DNA of 10,747 bases from Desulfobacterales bacterium (lineage in GTDB: Bacteria; Desulfobacterota; Desulfobacteria; Desulfobacterales; Desulfobacteraceae). Position 1 is the first letter of the stretch, and each line of letters opens with the position of its first letter. The translations under genes were made by a program, and so were the position numbers. A model generated the notes under the pieces. It saw only the letters and a program-made list of their open reading frames with translations. It had not been told where the DNA came from and did not search any database. The DNA is taken from contig JAKSBO010000494.1 of NCBI GenBank assembly GCA_022361095.1, positions 1 through 10,747 of the forward strand. The letters are read 5' to 3'. This document shows positions 8,505 through 10,747 of this stretch, piece after piece.

Positions 8505-9362
8505 TTATGGAACCATGGCAGCCTGCAGGGCTGCAGAATATGCGTTAATAACAAGATTTTTCTTATCAGCCCCATGATATTTTTCGCCCCCCTCTTTTTC
8601 CTGCTCCAACTGCAGATCATCGGGGGTAGGTCCTGACTCAAAAAAGAAATGGTATAAATTTTTCCCTATGGGCTTGTTACCATAAGCCTTTTTAAATCTT
8701 TCGGAAGCCGTTTGCAAATCCAGCCGAAGGGCGACGGCTGGGTTATCTTCCACATAGGGGTACTCTGAAAGCTCTCCAAGCTTTTCAAACAAAAGAATAT
8801 CTTCGTAAATTTTTAGATATTTAGGGTGAACGGTAATTAATAAATCATCTGCATTGAGGACGTCAATGGCATGATTATAAATGAATCTGTTCATAATCAT
8901 GGGAACATTTTTGTTGCCTTTCCGGTATGTGGGATCCGATGCCAGGCACCCGACTTCAACAATGCGGCGCCCCTGGTTTCTTAACTCGGCCACCTCCCGT
9001 TCAAACCCCTCATCCATGGGAAGGCCCAGTTCATTATCCGCAAACATGCTGGCCGTATATATGGGTTTATTCCCAGCGTTGCCGTCTGCCAGGCATCCCA
9101 TAAAGACCATCGTTTCAGAATCCGAATGATGCTTGATAATTCTGTATGGAAGAGAGGACGGTTTAATAAACCCAGCTTCCAAATACACATCATATACTAA
9201 TTTGAAGCAGGACATATAATCTTCGGCACGAAAAACTTGTTGAAAAGTTACATCTTCCAAACTAGTTTGGAAATCAGGAAGGCCTCCGCGAATGATTTTT
9301 TTTCTGAACGTTCCAGGCAGGTATGGCAAAAACGAGTTCAACAACAAATTTGATAGGTTCAT
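8505..9362 (-). CDS. FeeM-like N-acyl amino acid synthase (GNAT-fold acyltransferase)
   Basis: It has 285 residues. The middle (about 40-216) resembles the FeeM / long-chain N-acyl amino acid synthase branch of the autoinducer-synthase-like GNAT superfamily. Matching segments are EDYMSCFKLVYDVYLEAGF (47-65), LGLPMDEGFEREVAELRNQG (112-131), GRRIVEVGCLASDP (131-144), then VHPKYLKIYEDIL and an EDNPAVALRLDL strand. FeeM itself transfers a fatty acyl chain from acyl carrier protein to an amino acid such as tyrosine; the substrate here cannot be read. A hydrophobic N-terminal stretch (1-17) and a charged 65-residue C-terminal tail flank the core. The start is the only upstream ATG in frame, preceded by an A-rich run rather than a clear ribosome site. 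It is more AT-rich than the urease genes. The PEP-CTERM/exosortase-associated acyltransferases are a related alternative, but no such genes are visible here. Confidence 0.75.
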   Translation of the reverse strand: MNLSNLLLNSFLPYLPGTFRKKIIRGGLPDFQTSLEDVTFQQVFRAEDYMSCFKLVYDVYLEAGFIKPSSLPYRIIKHHSDSETMVFMGCLADGNAGNKPIYTASMFADNELGLPMDEGFEREVAELRNQGRRIVEVGCLASDPTYRKGNKNVPMIMNRFIYNHAIDVLNADDLLITVHPKYLKIYEDILLFEKLGELSEYPYVEDNPAVALRLDLQTASERFKKAYGNKPIGKNLYHFFFESGPTPDDLQLEQEKEGGEKYHGADKKNLVINAYSAALQAAMVP

Positions 9363-9440
9363 AACTTTTTTCTTTTTAAATAATGAATCTGATTATGTTT
9401 ATAACTTCAGCATAGCGATTTTAAATACCGAATTAACACA

Positions 9441-9452
9441 GCAATTTTGGTA
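9441..9452 (-). repeat. Inverted copy of the 9540/9562 repeat
   Basis: GCAATTTTGGTA is the exact reverse complement of TACCAAAATTGC at 9564-9575. It lies upstream of the FeeM-like gene and points the opposite way to the two direct copies, about 110 bp from them. It may be a regulator site for the minus-strand gene or one end of a decayed element. Confidence 0.6.
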
Positions 9453-9470
9453 CCAGACTTCAACAGATCC

Positions 9471-9495
9471 AAAAGGCCTTTATAGAAAGCCTTTT
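9471..9495. terminator. Terminator-like hairpin upstream of the FeeM-like gene
   Basis: AAAAGGC (9471-9477) pairs with GCCTTTT (9489-9495). Inside, TTT (9479-9481) pairs with AAA (9486-9488), leaving one bulged C and the loop ATAG. The A-run, GC step and T-run layout fits a bidirectional intrinsic terminator. On the minus strand it would block read-through from the tag side into the FeeM-like gene. Confidence 0.4.
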
Positions 9496-9539
9496 CAGAA
9501 GATTCAGCCATACTCGCTCATTCGAAAGAGTAGGGTAAA

Positions 9540-9554
9540 GTTACGAAAATTGCA
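9540..9554 (+). repeat. Direct repeat, copy 1 (22-bp period)
   Basis: GTTACGAAAATTGCA matches 9562-9576 at 14 of 15 bases. With neighbouring bases included, about 20 positions match at 17. The 22-bp spacing puts both copies on nearly the same helix face (two turns), as for a protein binding site. Confidence 0.65.
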
Positions 9555-9561
9555 ACTCATA

Positions 9562-9576
9562 GTTACCAAAATTGCA
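9562..9576 (+). repeat. Direct repeat, copy 2 (22-bp period)
   Basis: GTTACCAAAATTGCA is the second copy of the 9540 repeat, with one mismatch. Its core TACCAAAATTGC also occurs exactly in inverted orientation at 9441-9452. Confidence 0.65.
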
Positions 9577-9683
9577 CCATTCAACCCCCGAACGTCTCCA
9601 AAAATGAAAAACGGGGGCCCGGAAAAACGACATTAGATGGTGCCGACGTCCGGCATGCCCATGGTATAGATAGATCAGGGCCC

Positions 9684-9705
9684 CATCAATGTAAAAATAT
9701 TGATG
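9684..9705. repeat. Perfect inverted repeat (hairpin)
   Basis: CATCAAT (9684-9690) and ATTGATG (9699-9705) are exact complements around GTAAAAAT. A further G-T and a T-A pair could close the loop to AAAA. No T-run follows, so it is not a typical terminator; an operator or RNA hairpin are both possible. Confidence 0.5.
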
Positions 9706-9762
9706 CAACAACCAAGCCGATGCTGACGCGTAAAAATCATTAGACAGCTTAACGAATGCCCC

Positions 9763-9791
9763 CTGACAGGATTATGATGGCACATTATCAA
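9763..9791 (+). promoter_or_regulatory. Candidate sigma-70 promoter towards tag
   Basis: CTGACA (9763-9768, 5 of 6 to TTGACA) is separated by 17 bases from TATCAA (9786-9791, 4 of 6 to TATAAT). If used, transcription would begin near 9798, just before the first 40-bp repeat, giving tag a leader of about 200 bases. The match is modest and other starts cannot be excluded. Confidence 0.25.
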
Positions 9792-9800
9792 AAGTTATTG

Positions 9801-9840
9801 TATAACAGCCATGGGCTGACCTGACATATCTGCTGCCGGG
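9801..9840 (+). repeat. 40-bp imperfect direct repeat, copy A
   Basis: It matches 9894-9933 at 32 of 40 positions without gaps, including a 12-base identical block AACAGCCATGGG and an identical 3' end TGCCGGG. CCTGACA (9820-9826) can pair with TGCCGGG (9834-9840) with one G-T pair and one mismatch. A competing stem is TGGGCTGA (9812-9819) with TCAGCCCA (9842-9849), a perfect 8 bp. Confidence 0.65.
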
Positions 9841-9853
9841 CTCAGCCCACAAC

Positions 9854-9892
9854 AAAGTCTGAAAGATCTGAGTAACTTACACAGACTTTTTT
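9854..9892 (+). terminator. Terminator-like stem between the two 40-bp repeats
   Basis: AAAGTCTG (9854-9861) and CAGACTTT (9882-9889) are exact complements, and the 3' arm runs into six T (9887-9892). The loop is 20 bases, long for an intrinsic terminator, with only minor internal pairing. It sits about 110 bp before tag, so it could end an upstream small RNA or act as an attenuator in a tag leader. Confidence 0.4.
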
Positions 9893-9893
9893 A

Positions 9894-9933
9894 TAAAACA
9901 GCCATGGGATCACCCGGCATCTCAGTTGCCGGG
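9894..9933 (+). repeat. 40-bp imperfect direct repeat, copy B
   Basis: Second copy of the 9801 repeat, offset by 93 bp. Here the hairpin is perfect: CCCGGCA (9913-9919) and TGCCGGG (9927-9933) around a 7-base loop. Both copies keep a stem at the same place although several bases differ. It ends 67 bp before the tag ATG. Confidence 0.65.
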
Positions 9934-10000
9934 ATAGACGATAACAATATTGAAACATCCTTGGGGGTTGCACAGAACCTTCATATCAAAAAGATCCGTC

Positions 10001-10579
10001 ATGAACACGATTAAACGTTGCGGCTGGGTGACCGGTGACCCAATATACATCCAATACCATGATACGGAATGGGGCGTGCCGGTTCACGATGACCGAAAAA
10101 TTTTTGAATTCCTCATTCTGGAAGGGGCCCAGGCAGGATTGTCCTGGCTGACAATCCTCAAACGCCGCCAGGGCTATTTCAATGCATTCTGTGAATTTGA
10201 CCCTGAAAAAGTGGCCCGGCTCAGCGAATCCGAAATTCAACAGCGGTTACAAGACCCCGGCATCATCCGAAACAAACTCAAGGTTCGGTCTGCAGTGACC
10301 AATGCCCAAGCCTTCCTGAAGATCCAGGAGGAGTTTGGTTCCTTTGATGCCTATGCATGGCGGTTTGTGGACGGAACGCCCATCATCAACCACTATACCA
10401 GCCAGGACCAGGTTCCGGCGACGTCCCGCCAGTCCGATGCATTTTCAAAAGACCTATGCAAGCGCGGGTTTAAATTTACCGGGTCCACCATCATCTATGC
10501 CCATATGCAGGCCACGGGCATGGTGAACGACCACCTGGTTTCCTGTTTCCGATACCACGAAGTCATGGAAAACAGATGA
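10001..10579 (+). CDS. tag: DNA-3-methyladenine glycosylase I (Tag)
   Basis: Base-excision repair enzyme that removes 3-methyladenine from alkylated DNA. From the ATG at 10001 it has 192 residues, close to the E. coli length. The open frame could begin at a TTG at 9950, but the family starts only a few residues before the RCGW motif, so 10001 is preferred; its ribosome site is weak. Zinc ligands fit the family at C7, H20 (YHDTEWG), H178 and C182 (NDHLVSC), a constant +3 offset from E. coli C4, H17, H175 and C179. The binding-pocket residues E41 and W49 lie in LEGAQAGLSW. The helix-hairpin-helix fold region follows. It seems co-directional with the next gene, 33 bp downstream. Confidence 0.95.
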   Translation: MNTIKRCGWVTGDPIYIQYHDTEWGVPVHDDRKIFEFLILEGAQAGLSWLTILKRRQGYFNAFCEFDPEKVARLSESEIQQRLQDPGIIRNKLKVRSAVTNAQAFLKIQEEFGSFDAYAWRFVDGTPIINHYTSQDQVPATSRQSDAFSKDLCKRGFKFTGSTIIYAHMQATGMVNDHLVSCFRYHEVMENR

Positions 10580-10602
10580 ACCTTATAAATAATAGATAGA
10601 AC

Positions 10603-10609
10603 AGGAGGT
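10603..10609 (+). promoter_or_regulatory. Ribosome binding site of the nnrE-like gene
   Basis: AGGAGGT, a perfect anti-Shine-Dalgarno match, lies just before the ATG at 10613. It supports a real gene start at the window edge. Confidence 0.8.
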
Positions 10610-10612
10610 CCC

Positions 10613-10747
10613 ATGATTCTTGTCACCGCCGAACAGATGCGGCAGATGGACCACCGGACCATACACGAATTTGGCGTCCCCGGTCTGGTGTTGATGGAAA
10701 ACGCCGGCAGGAAGGCCTTTGAAATGCTCATGGACGAGTTTGGCTCC
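10613..10747 (+). CDS. nnrE: NAD(P)H-hydrate epimerase N-terminal part (3' partial)
   Basis: Only the first 45 residues are inside the window: MILVTAEQMRQMDHRTIHEF, then GVPGLVLMENAGRKAFE. The pattern of VTAEQMRxxD, a GVPGLVLMENAG block and a following helix is the start of the YjeF N-terminal domain. That domain epimerises damaged NAD(P)H hydrates so they can be repaired. In many bacteria it is fused to the ADP/ATP-dependent dehydratase NnrD; whether that is so here cannot be seen. The start is well supported by the ribosome site at 10603-10609. The 33-bp gap from tag suggests cotranscription. Confidence 0.88.
   Translation, partial: MILVTAEQMRQMDHRTIHEFGVPGLVLMENAGRKAFEMLMDEFGS

Larger units (their letters stand above)
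9363..10000. other. Structured intergenic region without a convincing gene
   Basis: About 640 bp between the divergent FeeM-like gene and tag. No open frame here looks like a protein: a 114-residue frame at 9292-9636 is antisense to the FeeM-like start and has low-complexity, lysine-rich content. The region instead holds repeats and hairpins, listed separately. It is AT-rich at its left end and GC-mixed towards tag. It must carry the promoters of both flanking genes. The density of repeats suggests regulatory sites, a small RNA or leader, or the remains of a mobile element. Confidence 0.7.

Noticed and set aside
8518..8534. GCAGCC/GGCTGC 6-bp hairpin as terminator of the minus-strand gene
   Set aside because: It lies inside the last codons of the gene (AALQAAM) and lacks a T-run directly after it on either strand, so it is probably a by-product of alanine and glutamine codons.
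9511..9540. Resemblance of TCATTCGAAAGAGTAGGG to one arm of a GEMM-I cyclic di-GMP riboswitch
   Set aside because: Only one hairpin arm is similar. The conserved GGCAAACC strand before it, the GACGCAAAGCC segment after it and the second arm are missing, so no riboswitch aptamer can be supported.
9585..9617. CCCCCG / CGGGGG inverted repeat
   Set aside because: It has only six pairs with a 21-base loop and no T-run. It is too weak to call on its own.
9292..9636. Plus-strand open frame of 114 codons across the FeeM-like start and the intergenic region
   Set aside because: It is antisense to the FeeM-like gene at its start, is rich in K, F and N, has no recognisable domain, and runs through the repeats. 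It is likely a chance frame.
9778..9790. TGGCAC as a sigma-54 -24 element
   Set aside because: No TTGC-like -12 element occurs at the required spacing; the following bases are ATTATCAAAAG.
9950..10000. Extended tag start at a TTG
   Set aside because: The family begins a few residues before RCGW; the 17 extra residues show no conservation pattern.

Overview
The window looks like chromosomal DNA of a Gram-negative bacterium. Gene style, strong Shine-Dalgarno sites and moderate GC suggest a deltaproteobacterium of the Desulfobacterales type (sulfate-reducer relatives). That placement is an inference from general resemblance, not from a marker gene.

Positions 1-8431 hold one compact, same-strand gene run for acquiring and breaking down urea: urtB (5' end outside the window), urtC, urtD, urtE, then ureD, ureA, ureB, ureC, ureE, ureF and ureG. 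Neighbours overlap by 4 bp or are separated by 2-22 bp, so the run is probably one transcript. Its promoter and the solute-binding gene urtA would lie upstream, outside the window. The Urt ABC transporter brings urea across the inner membrane. UreABC hydrolyses it to ammonia and carbamate, and UreD, UreF, UreG and UreE assemble the dinuclear nickel centre. All nickel ligands and catalytic residues of UreC are present at the same numbers as in the Klebsiella enzyme, so the system looks functional.

Positions 8505-9362 (minus strand, convergent with ureG) encode a GNAT-fold protein resembling the FeeM / N-acyl amino acid synthase branch of the autoinducer-synthase-like acyltransferases. It is visibly more AT-rich than the urease operon and has no obvious functional link to it.

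Positions 9363-10000 are about 640 bp without a convincing gene but rich in structure. They hold two 15-bp direct repeats with a 22-bp period plus a distant 12-bp inverted copy, several perfect hairpins, two 40-bp imperfect direct repeats (32/40 identical) that each keep a hairpin, and a terminator-like stem followed by six T between those repeats. This is the least explained part of the window.

Positions 10001-10579 encode DNA-3-methyladenine glycosylase I (tag). The window closes inside the start of an NAD(P)H-hydrate epimerase gene (nnrE/YjeF N-terminal domain), 10613 onward.
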